DNA of 64,000 nt from Undaria pinnatifida. Taxonomy: Eukaryota > Sar > Phaeophyceae > Laminariales > Alariaceae. Position numbers and translations under genes: made by a program. The notes under the pieces were generated by a model. The model did not search any database. It saw nothing but the letters and a program-made list of their open reading frames with translations, and was not told the DNA's origin. Positions within the stretch are counted from its first letter, which is position 1, and every line of letters starts with the position of its first letter. Of the stretch, positions 47,301-52,765 are shown in pieces. The DNA lies in NCBI GenBank assembly GCA_012845835.1, contig JABAKD010000024.1:3390061-3454060 (forward strand), given 5' to 3'.

Positions 47301-49656
47301 GGCCGTACTTCCCCAGCGACGAGTGTAAACGTTAGCGGTGGTGATGGTGGTGGAAGCGGTGGCGGTGCGAGGGGGGAGGGAAGCAGCGCGTTTGATATGA
47401 ATGGAGATGGCGGCGGTGGTGCCCGGTTGGATGCCTGGGAGCGGGGGGTTCTTGCGGTGAGCGGCGGGGGCGAGGAGAGGGGGAGGGGGGCAGGGACAGC
47501 GGCGCACGCGCAGCTTGGAGCGCCCCACCTTCTGTGGGACAACCCGCTGGTTGCGTTTTCTACGGGTCATTCACAGATGGCTTCGCTGACGCCTGCGGGG
47601 GAGGGGTCTGGTAGCGGCAGTGGTGGCGGTGGGGGTAATGGTGTTACCGCGGCTTGCGCTCGACGGCAAGGGCAAGACCAAGGACAAGGGAAACAGGCGA
47701 CAGTACCCTCGTTTAATGGCGTCGGGAACAACAGCAGCAGTAGCAGCAGCAACGGCGTCGCGGCGGGAGGAGGAGGGGGAGGCGGTGCAGGGGCAGGGGG
47801 AGGGTACGGACAATCGCACCCAGCGCCACCGCCGCTATCTCCGCCCCCGCTCTCCTCGCCAATAATGTCAGCGTTAGGGTCCGGTTCAGGGTCAGCATCC
47901 GTGGCAGCCGCAGCAGCAACAGGGGCGGCGCCCAGCCCCGCGCTACATCCCCCGAACATGCACAACTGCAGTCCCGGGTTTTCCACTTCTTCGCTTGGAA
48001 GCACCGGGGGGCAGGGGACCGCTATGAGGGGCTTGACCAACCCCTGGGAAGGACTGGACAACCAGGCGCGTTTGGGGTCGTCGGGAGCGGCGGGGAGGAT
48101 GGGGGGGTCTACGATCGTTGGGTGGGAATCGCCGGCGGTGCCGTCGGGGGCGGGAGGGGGAGCGGGGGCGGGGGCGGGGACACATTCGCTGAAGCGACCT
48201 AGGCCGGGCAGCAGCGCGTCTGATTATCAGGTACAGGTGTTACCCCGAAATTGTACTACTGCTGTAGTGTTTTTTGGGGGGATTTGGGTTGGGTTGGGTT
48301 GGGTTTTTCTTGCGCTGTGTTAAGTTGTGTTGCCATGTGTGCTGGGTTGGGTTGGGCTGTTGAGTTTGTTTATGTTGCGTTCGGGGTTTGGTTGGATTGG
48401 GTTAGTTGTTGTGTTGGACTGGGTTGTGTTGGTGATTTGTTGTGTTGGGTGCTGGGTGTTGTGTTGTGTTGGGTGCCGAGTTGAGTTTGGTTTGAGTTTG
48501 GGGTGGGTTCGGTCGTGTGTGCTGTGCTGTGTGGGTTGTGGTGTTGTGTCGTACGAGGGTTCATAGATTGGGGAGGGGGGGGGAGAGAGAACGGCTGCCT
48601 TGTGTTAGGGTTGGAGCGGCGGCGGCATCTCGGGGTGCTTTGTATGTGTCGGAATTTTTGTCTGTCCCGTGTCTCTCTGTCTAGCTGCGTTTGTGTGTGC
48701 GGGTATCGAATGCGCTCCATGGATGGTATGCCGGCCTTAGTGAGGCTAACCGCCCCGCGTCCCCCCTCCGTATTCGGCGCCATTGTCTCCCTCTCTCGCG
48801 CCTTGTCCACCCACACACCTGCACCAACACCACCAACACCAACACCAACACCAACACCACCAACACCAACACCACCAACACCAACACCACCAACACCAAC
48901 ACCAGCACCGATACCAACACCGTTACCCGCACCACTAACACCAACATCGCGACCATTCCCGGCACCAACACCAACACCAATACCACTACAAACACATACC
49001 ACCAATATCACCATCACCACGACCAACACGCACCATCACCAACACCACGACCAACACACACCACCAATACCGCCAACACCACGAGCAACACCAATACCAA
49101 CACCAACACTACCACCATTACTAACACCAACACCCCCACGGTTACAATCACCACCTCCCCCCACCAGAAGCAGGCGCAGCAGCGAGTCCGCGCGGCAACG
49201 GCCGGGAGACTTTCATGCAGTAGTAGCAGCAGCAACAAGACTTCCAACAGCAGCAGCAACGGCAGCAGCAGCAGCAGCAGCAATGTTCAGAAAATTCCCT
49301 TCATAGGCAACATGTTCGGATCCCACGGGGGTGGAAGCGGCAGCAGCAGCAACAGCGGCGGCGGCAGCGGCAGCAGCAGCAGCAGCAATGCAGACAATGG
49401 AAGAAGAAGCACTGCGGTCAACATCGGGCTCGGCTCCGGTATTGACAGCTTTTGGAGTGGGACTGCCAGCAGTGGTGCGAGCGGCATCGGTGGTAATGGC
49501 AGGCGAGGTGGCTTGAACAATCCTGCCACCGCTACCCCCACCGCTGTTGTAGGGGGAGGCGGGTCGGCTTCGGGAGTCGGAGGGGGAGGGGGGGTTGTAG
49601 GTTGGGACGACGAAGTTCTGCGAACGCTTGATGGACTCGGAGATCCTATAGGGTAG
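22109..49656 (+). CDS. SIZ1: SIZ/PIAS-type SUMO E3 ligase, 14 exons
   Basis: Transfers SUMO from the E2 enzyme (Ubc9) to nuclear substrates. Exons: 22109-22228, 25175-25260, 26754-26892, 28245(or 28287)-28501, 29474-29557, 34716-34743, 37024-37158, 38623-38691, 39978-40148, 40912-41050, 41912-42042, 45843-45960, 46657-48230, 49168-49656. All junctions are GT-AG and phase-consistent, giving about 1,165-1,179 residues. Domains in order: SAP DNA-binding motif (about 25-65), Gly-rich linker, PINIT domain (about 185-306), acidic Glu/Asp run, SP-RING zinc finger (about 352-425) with CKHLQCFD and WKCGVC, basic KSRRDRKK, SUMO-interacting motif VFDLSLDSDEDEE (about 541), then a 600-residue Ser/Gly/Ala-rich tail. 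No PHD finger is present between SAP and PINIT, unlike plant SIZ1. CGVC replaces the usual CPVC. Start codon, exon 4 acceptor and last junction are least certain. Confidence 0.9.
22229..25174. repeat. SIZ intron 1: ATCTCC repeat, GATCT repeat, C-rich tract
   Basis: 22640-23100 and 23330-23640 are degenerate CAATCTCCGA-type repeats, including two GACCGGAGACGTACAATC copies near 23395. 23750-24430 has scattered ATGATCTGTATGATCT and GCGGCAACGGC motifs. 24640-25140 is CCCCAACCCC-rich. The 256-codon frame at 22459-23229 is an effect of this composition. Confidence 0.7.
25175..25260 (+). CDS. SIZ1: SIZ exon 2 (second SAP helix)
   Basis: Acceptor CACAG|GTATGT. It encodes VCVVAGLPTSGLKATLL and continues NNIEAYLGRQF; GLPTSGLKATLL is the SAP signature (GLpxxGxKxxLixRI). 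The donor TTCGG|GTGCGC leaves phase 2, which fits exon 3. A 16-bp minisatellite starts almost at once downstream. Confidence 0.85.
25290..26010. repeat. 16-bp minisatellite
   Basis: About 45 imperfect units of GGTAGGTGTAACGGTC. It begins about 30 bp after the exon 2 donor. The array continues at 26220-26370 after a 200-bp unrelated insert. Confidence 0.9.
26220..26560. repeat. 16-bp minisatellite, second block, and GTT repeat
   Basis: 26220-26370 holds further GGTAGGTGTAACGGTC variants; 26485-26555 is a (GTT)n tract with one ATT interruption. Both are in SIZ intron 2. Confidence 0.85.
26754..26892 (+). CDS. SIZ1: SIZ exon 3 (linker)
   Basis: Acceptor GAACAG|CCAAGT completes a Gly codon. The 46 following codons include SHALELAAVAEEISMGYMDV; donor GCCGGG|GTAAGA is phase 0. 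The segment is helical and Ala-rich without Cys/His, so it is not a PHD finger. Confidence 0.75.
27080..27615. repeat. ~110-bp tandem repeat, SIZ intron 3
   Basis: Three to four units with CCCGTTGACGGACATCCATCAA, AAATTCCCACACTAAAA, TATATTACGTCTA and AGAGACCTTGACGGGTC. A GATACT-family element follows at 27545-27612. Confidence 0.8.
27616..28244. other. SIZ intron 3, remainder
   Basis: Tandem GTAGTGCGTAGTGCACGTAA repeats near 27930-27980. A ~115-bp duplication of the exon 4 upstream pyrimidine region (CAGAAACCAAACTATCCTCC near 28072, GTAGAAACCAAAAACC near 28190). Nothing coding. Confidence 0.5.
28245..28501 (+). CDS. SIZ1: SIZ exon 4 (Gly-rich linker, start of PINIT)
   Basis: The pyrimidine-rich stretch before ATTAAG|CGAAGC favours a start at 28245; ATCAAG|AAGGTG at 28287 is an alternative in the same phase. 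After a Gly/Ala run it encodes LRRSELDPFVEVSETV, like the DPF segment that opens the PINIT region in SIZ proteins. Donor TCAGG|GTGAGT is phase 2. Decayed copies of its 3' end fill the next intron. Confidence 0.8.
28640..29345 (+). repeat. Ghost copies of SIZ exon 4 3' end and donor
   Basis: The best copy (28890-28990) reads LRRSGLGPFVEVTE in place of LRRSELDPFVEVSE and ends CTCAGGGTAAGTGGGCG. Weaker copies of the donor side (ACTATCGGTGTAAGTGAGCG and similar) lie near 28665, 28785, 29150 and 29305. G-rich (TTAGGG-like) sequence separates them. Confidence 0.8.
29474..29557 (+). CDS. SIZ1: SIZ exon 5 (PINIT)
   Basis: Acceptor GTGCAG|GCCGCA; 27 codons PQDGVVVGFNLSQPVM and EATRRSLAADK; donor AAGAG|GTATGT in phase 2. 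FNLS followed by an amphipathic helix matches the early PINIT fold. Confidence 0.8.
29590..29715 (-). mobile_element. Degenerate TTAA-bounded MITE
   Basis: TTAACGCCTTTTCAAGTGGCAACCC, then TTACTTGAAAATAGTATAG and GGAGGGTTAA, follow the consensus seen better at 62222-62315 (minus) and 43533-44310. Confidence 0.5.
29940..30115 (+). mobile_element. Diverged SINE body
   Basis: GAAAGCGCCAGAGAGCGTGGGTTAGCAAAACTC, GACGAGCGT, TGCTGAACCCTATGCG and CCTGTGACCACGGCTT are shared with the SINEs at 37408 and 42526. The tRNA-like head is absent. Confidence 0.65.
30238..30440. mobile_element. Foldback MITE, GGGTCGGGTC family, copy 2
   Basis: Begins TTCACGGTTCATGCACCGG and ends CCGACCCATGAAAAACCC. The interior has the family's GTATCGAGTCGGG and ACGGGACGGATCACCCTGG blocks. 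SIZ intron 5. Confidence 0.7.
30500..30795. mobile_element. GGGTTTCTTATT element and TTAA MITE
   Basis: 30540-30600 has CCCAGGGTGGGTTTCTTATT, as at 10965. 30697-30790 (minus orientation) reads TTACTTGAAGAGTTAGTATAG then GGGGGCTCTAAAGGGGTTGAA, the TTAA MITE consensus. Confidence 0.55.
31010..33790. repeat. 2.7-kb AGGTATCGATCG satellite, SIZ intron 5
   Basis: Diverged units of about 45-55 bp combine CCTATTG and CAATAGG half-sites with AGGTATCGATCGACA; best preserved at 33420-33740. 31390-32030 and 32280-32500 interrupt it with unrelated DNA, including an Arg-rich 84-codon frame (31597-31851) that I do not accept as a gene. Confidence 0.8.
34085..34283 (+). mobile_element. Poly(C)-tailed retroposon, second family
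   Basis: Broken frame with FMLLAEHLTAFRAWCTQCLRGG, then GTGAAAACCCGACG, GGGATGCAGGGGTCG and ATGAAATGAGTACCCCCCCC. The same order occurs on the minus strand at 57275, 58050 and 58985. Confidence 0.65.
34284..34715. other. End of SIZ intron 5
   Basis: AAGACCA-GGTAGAGATA-GAC-A is duplicated near 34366 and 34458. GAAAAACAGCACACCGGAGGGTCG-AAA near 34570 repeats GGAAAACGGCACTCCGGAGGGTCG at 33855. Nothing coding until exon 6. Confidence 0.5.
34716..34743 (+). CDS. SIZ1: SIZ exon 6, 28-nt micro-exon
   Basis: AACAG|AAGCTT to AAG|GTGTGG encodes (R)SFQQLKQRK. It is the only frame in this interval that converts phase 2 into phase 0, as exon 7 requires, and it supplies the QxQLRxx-like strand expected in PINIT. 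A 5.2-kb intron separates it from exon 5. Confidence 0.65.
34855..34925. repeat. ~21-bp tandem, GGGGTGCTGCTTGATTGAT
   Basis: Three consecutive units just after the micro-exon 6 donor. Confidence 0.75.
35400..35745. repeat. 56-bp tandem repeat and GATCT-rich DNA
   Basis: ATAGCTGCCGTCATGAGATG, then TTGTGCAGGATCTG, occurs three times at 55-57-bp spacing (35423, 35480, 35535). The flanks share GATCGTACGGTTCCC-type motifs with 23880-24000. Confidence 0.8.
35746..37023. other. Rest of SIZ intron 6
   Basis: The palindromic GTTGCGGCGCAAC and variants recur near 36205, 36280 and 36985. Otherwise unrecognised, with no coding signal. Confidence 0.45.
37024..37158 (+). CDS. SIZ1: SIZ exon 7 (PINIT core)
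   Basis: TTGCAG|GTGTTC to TTCAG|GTATGG, 45 codons. VFFQGTTRKLKGDCSPLDIG then LGENRVELYSSD and HAVVVQ follows the SIZ pattern of a short domain, a conserved P-x-DI-x, and an N-x-I/V-x-L strand. Confidence 0.88.
37408..37690 (+). mobile_element. tRNA-derived SINE, copy A
   Basis: Head CGGTCGCCCCGGTGGCGTATCAAG with A box and GTGAGTTCGAGCCC as B box, type-II tRNA (Leu/Ser-like) layout. The body runs AATTGACTTGCGGAAAGCGCG to CCTGTGACCACGGCTTGTCC. The body is nearly identical to the 42526 copy, so it is recent. Just upstream lie two TACCTGGTA motifs. Confidence 0.85.
37790..37845 (+). repeat. GATACT dispersed element (partial)
   Basis: Retains ATTTTGCAAGCTGCGTGTGATGCTTCGATAGCGCGT, the right half of the family consensus. 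Confidence 0.55.
38173..38335. repeat. (GTT)n-(GTTGGT)n-(GTT)n
   Basis: A pure hexamer block of GTTGGT flanked on both sides by GTT triplets, in SIZ intron 7. It opens artificial frames on both strands (poly-Val/Leu, poly-Asn/Thr). Confidence 0.95.
38623..38691 (+). CDS. SIZ1: SIZ exon 8 (end of PINIT)
   Basis: GGCCAG|ACCGTG to AAAAAG|GTCAGT, 23 codons TVRLVGVDEVLRNIKQ plus RSHLTKK. VRLV-x-x-x-x-VL is the conserved end of PINIT. Confidence 0.88.
38945..39045 (+). repeat. Ghost copy of SIZ exon 9 acceptor and 5' end
   Basis: TTGTTTTGGCGTGAGCAG, then ATGCCCTCCATCGAGTGACG, parallels the true TTTTGGCGTGAGCAG|GAGGCCCTTCGACGAGTGAAG. GTTCAAGCGGTGCCTCGA matches GTTCAAGGGGTGTCTCGA. An in-frame TGA shows decay. 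Confidence 0.85.
39046..39977. other. SIZ intron 8 remainder
   Basis: Mixed DNA without clear repeats; short frames such as 39156-39512 lack recognisable features. A T-rich tract near 39936-39950 precedes exon 9. Confidence 0.45.
39978..40148 (+). CDS. SIZ1: SIZ exon 9 (acidic linker, start of SP-RING)
   Basis: GAGCAG|GAGGCC to GGTCTT|GTGAGT, 57 codons. Contains a run of eight Glu, then DDGNGDSDDE, then TRLSLRCPLGL, the canonical entry into the SP-RING. An imperfect copy of its acceptor and 5' end lies about 1 kb upstream. Confidence 0.9.
40378..40860 (+). repeat. Ghost copies (x3) of SIZ exon 10 acceptor and 5' end
   Basis: Units of about 160 bp: CCTTGACGC-like start, ACCCC/CCCC pyrimidine tract, CCGCAATGTTGTTGAAAC, CAGGTGCCGATAACGTGCCC and GGGTAGAGGGT. 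Acceptor-plus-exon starts occur at about 40470, 40629 and 40798; the third retains AATGCTTCGACCT. The real exon at 40912 is the last member of this series. Confidence 0.9.
40912..41050 (+). CDS. SIZ1: SIZ exon 10 (SP-RING zinc site)
   Basis: ACCTAG|GTGCCG to CCCG|GTGAGA. It encodes VPITCPGRGRFCKHLQCFDL, then KTFLNFNKD and WKCGVCNMPLRP. C-x-H-x-x-C and C-x-x-C supply the zinc ligands; the distance from CPLGL in exon 9 matches PIAS proteins. Confidence 0.93.
41180..41250 (+). repeat. Ghost copy of SIZ exon 10 3' end
   Basis: TTGCAGCGTGTGTAACACGCCTCT, then GTTGTGGTGCTGGTGGTG, repeats ATGCGGCGTGTGCAACATGCCTCT and the intron start after it at 41021-41075. The donor GTGAGA has become ATAAGA. Confidence 0.75.
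41255..41470. repeat. G-rich tract with ~22-base poly(G)
   Basis: GGGCTGGGTT pentamers (41270-41330), then GGTGGTGG, then an uninterrupted G run near 41392-41414. SIZ intron 10. Confidence 0.85.
41630..41803 (+). repeat. Ghost copy of SIZ exon 11 5' end, then a TTAA MITE
   Basis: GTAGCGGACCTTGTAGTTGAT, then CGAGGTGATCCGCACCTTGG and AGGAGCAAGGCTTGA, parallels the true exon at 41910. It is frameshifted and lacks the downstream part. 41716-41803 is a TTAA MITE (CCCCTTTAGAGCCCC ... AAAGGCGTTAA). Confidence 0.85.
41912..42042 (+). CDS. SIZ1: SIZ exon 11 (post-SP-RING strand)
   Basis: TTATAG|CGGACC to CAGAAG|GTATTG. ADLVVDTYLDEVVRTLEEQG then VEIHKDGHWDPI matches the L-x-ID-x-x-x-x-x-IL...DGSW element that follows the SP-RING in PIAS/SIZ ligases. 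Confidence 0.92.
42223..42320 (+). mobile_element. LINE-like 3' end fragment, copy 3
   Basis: TTGGAGGTGTCTATTGGGAG to GGGCAAGCATCAATGAGTAT matches the terminal part of copies at 16.0, 21.5 and 63.4 kb. The C tail is lost. Confidence 0.6.
42526..42812 (+). mobile_element. tRNA-derived SINE, copy B
   Basis: CGGTCGCCCCGGTGGCGTATCAGG (A box) and GAGTTCGAATCCCCCC (B box) 50 bp apart, then the same body as copy A to CAGAAGCTGGAAAGG. The best-preserved head in the window. Confidence 0.88.
43075..43345 (+). repeat. ~80-bp tandem array (x4)
   Basis: GGGTTAAGGAAGCCCCGTCA, then TTCAGAAAACGTTTTTGCC and GAGGTATACCTTAG, four units. Single relatives lie at 45-105, 1970-2130 (inverted) and 56210-56270. Confidence 0.85.
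43533..44310 (+). mobile_element. Cluster of four TTAA-bounded MITEs
   Basis: Copies at about 43533-43622, 43898-43992, 44020-44110 and 44217-44309. Consensus: TTAACCCCTTTAGAGCCCCC, AAACCCCTCCCTATACTAA, TTCCAAGTAATTTTGTCCCC, AAAAACGGGTTTCCAGCTGT, AAAGGCGTTAA. 43640-43880 between the first two holds an ~80-bp tandem (GTACGTCGGGGTCC). Confidence 0.8.
44520..44605 (+). repeat. Ghost copy of SIZ exon 12 acceptor and 5' end
   Basis: GGCGGCAGGCGGGCAAGGGT, then GTAGGCGAGATCGGGAAAAA, against the true GACGGCAG|GCGGGCAAGAGTAGGCGGGATCGGAAGAAG at 45835. Inserted bases break the frame. Confidence 0.7.
45262..45450. mobile_element. Foldback MITE, GGGTCGGGTC family, copy 3
   Basis: GGGCTTTTCACGGATGAACC at the left, GACCCGACCCGTGAAGG at the right, CACGGGTCGGGTCGGGTC inside. 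SIZ intron 11. Confidence 0.8.
45689..45772 (+). mobile_element. TTAA-bounded MITE
   Basis: TTAACCCCTTAAGAACCCCTCC to GCTGTGAAGGCGTTAA, 70 bp before exon 12. Confidence 0.7.
45843..45960 (+). CDS. SIZ1: SIZ exon 12 (basic linker)
   Basis: CGGCAG|GCGGGC to TGGAG|GTAAGA. AGKSRRDRKKTQ followed by six Ala, then MSTSPDVIGVLENG. The basic cluster could be a nuclear localisation signal. Phase 1 end fits exon 13. Confidence 0.75.
45985..46340. repeat. (TTGGC)n then (TTGGG)n pentamer array
   Basis: About 16 TTGGC units, then about 40 TTGGG units, in SIZ intron 12 directly after the exon 12 donor. It gives frames on both strands (WVGLG, PTQPN) that are not genes. Confidence 0.95.
46657..48230 (+). 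CDS. SIZ1: SIZ exon 13 (SUMO-interacting motif, low-complexity region)
   Basis: CCCCAG|GCGGCA to TATCAG|GTACAG, 524 codons. EHEVFDLSLDSDEDEE is a hydrophobic core followed by acids, the form of PIAS SUMO-interacting motifs. The rest is Ser/Gly/Ala/Pro-rich and probably disordered. The opposite strand also stays open here because of composition. Confidence 0.85.
48231..49167. repeat. SIZ intron 13: GGGTTGGG and (CACCAA)n
   Basis: 48280-48560 is GTTGGGTTGG-rich and loosely related to the pentamer arrays. 48820-49140 is an imperfect CACCAACACCAA tract. Confidence 0.8.
49168..49656 (+). CDS. SIZ1: SIZ exon 14 (C-terminus)
   Basis: CACCAG|AAGCAG, phase 0, then 162 codons and a TAG stop at 49654-49656. 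Mostly Ser/Gly/Asn-rich. KIPFIGNMFG near the start and GWDDEVLRTLDGLGDPIG at the end are less repetitive and may be short functional motifs. Confidence 0.7.
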   Translation, partial: KQAQQRVRAATAGRLSCSSSSSNKTSNSSSNGSSSSSSNVQKIPFIGNMFGSHGGGSGSSSNSGGGSGSSSSSNADNGRRSTAVNIGLGSGIDSFWSGTASSGASGIGGNGRRGGLNNPATATPTAVVGGGGSASGVGGGGGVVGWDDEVLRTLDGLGDPIG

Positions 49657-49999
49657 AGGAGGGGTGGGAAGGGGGCGGGGGCGGGGGGGTGTATTGGGGG
49701 GTGCGAGGGTAGCTGACACGCCAGGGTTGACGTTGTCTCTGCTGGGGGGGGCTTCACTTTTTACGTACGCATGCATAAAATACACGCACCACGCCTCGCT
49801 GTTCCGTTTTGTTTTGTGTCGCCTTGCTTGGGGGGTGTTGGTAGTGCTGGTAGTGGGGGGCAGGGTCGGGCGGTTGTTGTGGTGGAGCCTCTTTTTTTTT
49901 TTCGTCTCGTTGTTTACTAGCTCGAGGTCGGGCGACCCGGCTTGGGTAAGTGCCGTTGAGTTGGCTCGGTGCAACTGGCTTGGCCTGGTGCTGCTTGAG
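49657..49999. other. 3' flank of SIZ1
   Basis: G-rich to 49760, then mixed. I found no convincing polyadenylation signal. Confidence 0.4.
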
Positions 50000-50565
50000 C
50001 AGGCTTGGTTTGGCTTGGTTTGACTCAGCTTGGCTTGGCTCGGCTTGGCTCGGCTTGGCTTGGCTTGGCTTGGCTTGGCTTGACTTGGCCTGGCTTGGCC
50101 TGGTGCTGCTTAGCTTGGCTTAGCTTGGCTTGGCTTGGCTTGGCTTGGCTTGGCTTGGCTTGGCTTGGCTTGGCTTGGCTTGGCTTGGCTTGGCTTGGCT
50201 TGGCTTGGCTTGGCTTGGCTTGGCTTGCCTGGGCGTGGCTTGCCTGGGCTTGGCTTGGCTTGGCTTGGCTTGGCGTGGCTTGGCCTGGCCTGGCCTGTCC
50301 TGTCCTGGCTTGGCTTGGTTGGCTTGGCTTGGCTTGGCTTGGCGTGGCGTGGCGTGGCTTGGCTTGGCTTGGCTTGGCTTGGCTTGGCTTGGCTTGGCTT
50401 GGCTTGGCTTGGCTTGGCTTGGCTTGGCTTGGCTTGGCTTGGCTTGGCTTGGCTTGGCTTGGCTCGACTTGGCTGATGTTGGCTGAGCCTGACGTGCCTG
50501 GCCTTGCGTTGCCGCGGCTTGCCTTGGCTCGGCTCGGCTTGCCTCAGCTTGCCTCTTAATGGCGT
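50000..50565. repeat. (TTGGC)n pentamer array
   Basis: Over 100 units of GGCTT with occasional GGCGT and GGCCT variants, starting about 345 bp after the ligase stop codon. Confidence 0.95.
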
Positions 50566-50929
50566 GAATGCTGATGCCGATGAGGGAATAATTTCTCGCC
50601 GTCGCCGTCTTCGCGGGCGTCTCGTGTGTCTCCTTGGTGGCCGATTTTTCGTTCTGGTGGTTCCGGCGTGGAGCTGGCTATAGATACACCATGCAGACAC
50701 GCGCACGCACGCTGTCTGCGCGGCGTGCGCCCCTCTTAGACGGTGGCTGTGGTTAGCTTGAATAATTCCCGGCCTGGAGACGGACGGTGGTGGTGAGATG
50801 AGATGGTTCGGAAGGCAAGACCCGTTTTTTCATCGGGAAAAGGTTTGGTGAACCACTCGCGAGCTGCGCTTTCGTCTTGGGCGTGCTCGTAGGTGCTACT
50901 TGAAGTGATACTACTGCTGTAAGTGGCGT

Positions 50930-52765
50930 TAGCGCTAAGGCTAGCGTTAAGCGCTGGCGCTAAATAATGAGAACGCGTTAGGGATGACGCTAACTATTGG
51001 GGATATTGGTTTTTTACGCTTGAGGCTGGCGCTGGGAGGTTACGCTAGCATTTACGAACGCTGAAGCTGTGGAATTGACGCTGATTTGTTGACGCTTGAG
51101 ACACTGACGCTTGTCGTTGGTATGCCGAATGGTGCCTGGGAACAAAAAGGTACTGCTACAACGCTACGGCCAAATGTTGACCATTGTTGACGCTCACGCC
51201 AACGCTTACGCTGACACGCTAGCGTTAAGCGTTATTACGCTGTGCCAGGTAAGCGTTGAACAAGAATGGGCCGCTAACGCTAACGCTGAGCTTGTTGACG
51301 CTGATACGACAACGCGGGCGCAAACAGCCCCGATGCTAGCGCTGATCATTATTATGAGAATCGGTGTCAAAGAAGGAATGTTTAAGATACTTGAAGCTCG
51401 AATGCTGACGGTGAGATTATGATGCTGAAATAGATACCGACGCTTACGCCGACACGATGGCGTGTAAGGATCAATATGCTTAGCGTCGAAGGTGTTGTAA
51501 ATTGTAGACGCGCAATTGTTGACGATATGTGAACCCTTGCTCTTACTCCGACGCTAGCGCTATGCATTACAGCGATGAGCGGCGCCAGGCAAGCGCGTGT
51601 TGTCAAACCGCTGACGCTTGCACATGTTAATGCCGTGGTGTTCACGCTGAGACGCTAATGCTTACGCCGACACCGCTAGTGTTACGTGTTGCCATAAGCT
51701 AACCTGTGTCGAACGAAAACAGGATGCTATCGCCAACGATGACAGTGACACGAAAATTCTGACGCTTGCGCGGGCGCCAGTGCTGTAACCGTTGCAATGC
51801 CAAGCAGTGGCGAACAAGGTGTTGTTAACAAAACACTGAAACTCAAATGTTGACGCTGAGGCGCTGATGCTTACGCTGACACGCTAGCGTCACGCGTTAT
51901 GGTGCTAAGCAATAACGAACAAAAACGGGGCCGTTAACATCGCCCAGATGTTGACGCGCTGAGCACGACTACTATGCCGGCCCTAGCGCTAAGCGTCAAT
52001 ATTCTCCTAAGCGGTGTCGAATGGGGAAATGTTAAAACGCTGACGTCCAACTGGCGACAGTGAGGCGCTGACGCTTGCACGCTAGCGTTACGTGGTGTTG
52101 CGCTCAGCAATGTCGAACAAGAACGGGCTGTTAATGCAAACGCTCAGATGTTGACGCCGACGCTTGCGTCGACACGCTAGCGCGAAGAGTGCCCCTATGC
52201 TACCCGGTTTTGAATAAGAGCGGGCCGTCAACGTTAACGCTCTACTGTTGACGCGAAGATGAAAACGCTTACGAAGACGCTAGCTAGCGCTAATCTTTAC
52301 CATTATGCCAAGGGGTGTCGAACGGAAGGTGTTATAAAAATGCTGGCGCTCGAATTTGACGCTGAGGTGTTGGCACTGAGGCGTTGACGCTTTTATGCCG
52401 ACACGCTAGCGTTGCGCATTATTTTACCAAGCGTTGTCGAACAAGAACAGGCCGCTATCGCGAACGTTCATAACTTAATGCGCTAATCGTTGTGGTACGA
52501 ATCGGTATCGAACAGAAGGCGAAGTGTTGCTAAAACGCGACTTTCAAAAGTTGACGCTCAGGCGTAAAAAATGCTGACGTTTACGCTATCTCGTTATTAT
52601 TGCACTAGTCGCTGTTACGCCAGGCCGTGTCGAAATAGAAAGTGCCGTTAAAATGCTGTTGCAAGGGCGTTTGCACGGAGACGACAACGCCGACTGATGC
52701 AGACGAGGATCAAGCGCTAATCTATCAGGCGGAGAGTTGAACAAGAACAAGACGCCTGCGCTGAC
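50930..52765. repeat. GCTAGCGT satellite, ~105-bp monomers in ~215-bp dimers
   Basis: The landmark GACGCTTACGCTGACACGCT, then AGCGTTA-GCGTTAT, recurs near 51206, 51440, 51657, 51869, 52070, 52156, 52268 and 52387. Two monomer types alternate: GTCGAACAAGAACGGGCCG and GTCGAACGGAAGGTGTTA. Confidence 0.8.

Noticed and set aside
46592-47542. 316-codon minus-strand frame
   Set aside because: Shadow of SIZ exon 13, made of Pro/Leu/Ser-rich translation of GC-rich codons; no recognisable domain.
45816-47570. 584-codon open frame on the minus strand
   Set aside because: It runs through the TTGGG pentamer array and antisense to SIZ exon 13. The Pro/Thr/Gln and Arg/Ser repeats are composition effects, and the sense strand has the SUMO-interacting motif and correct splice phases.
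50005-50706. Overlapping frames (WLGLA, KPSQA repeats) on both strands
   Set aside because: A pentamer array is open in all frames on both strands when no unit contains a stop; there is no gene.
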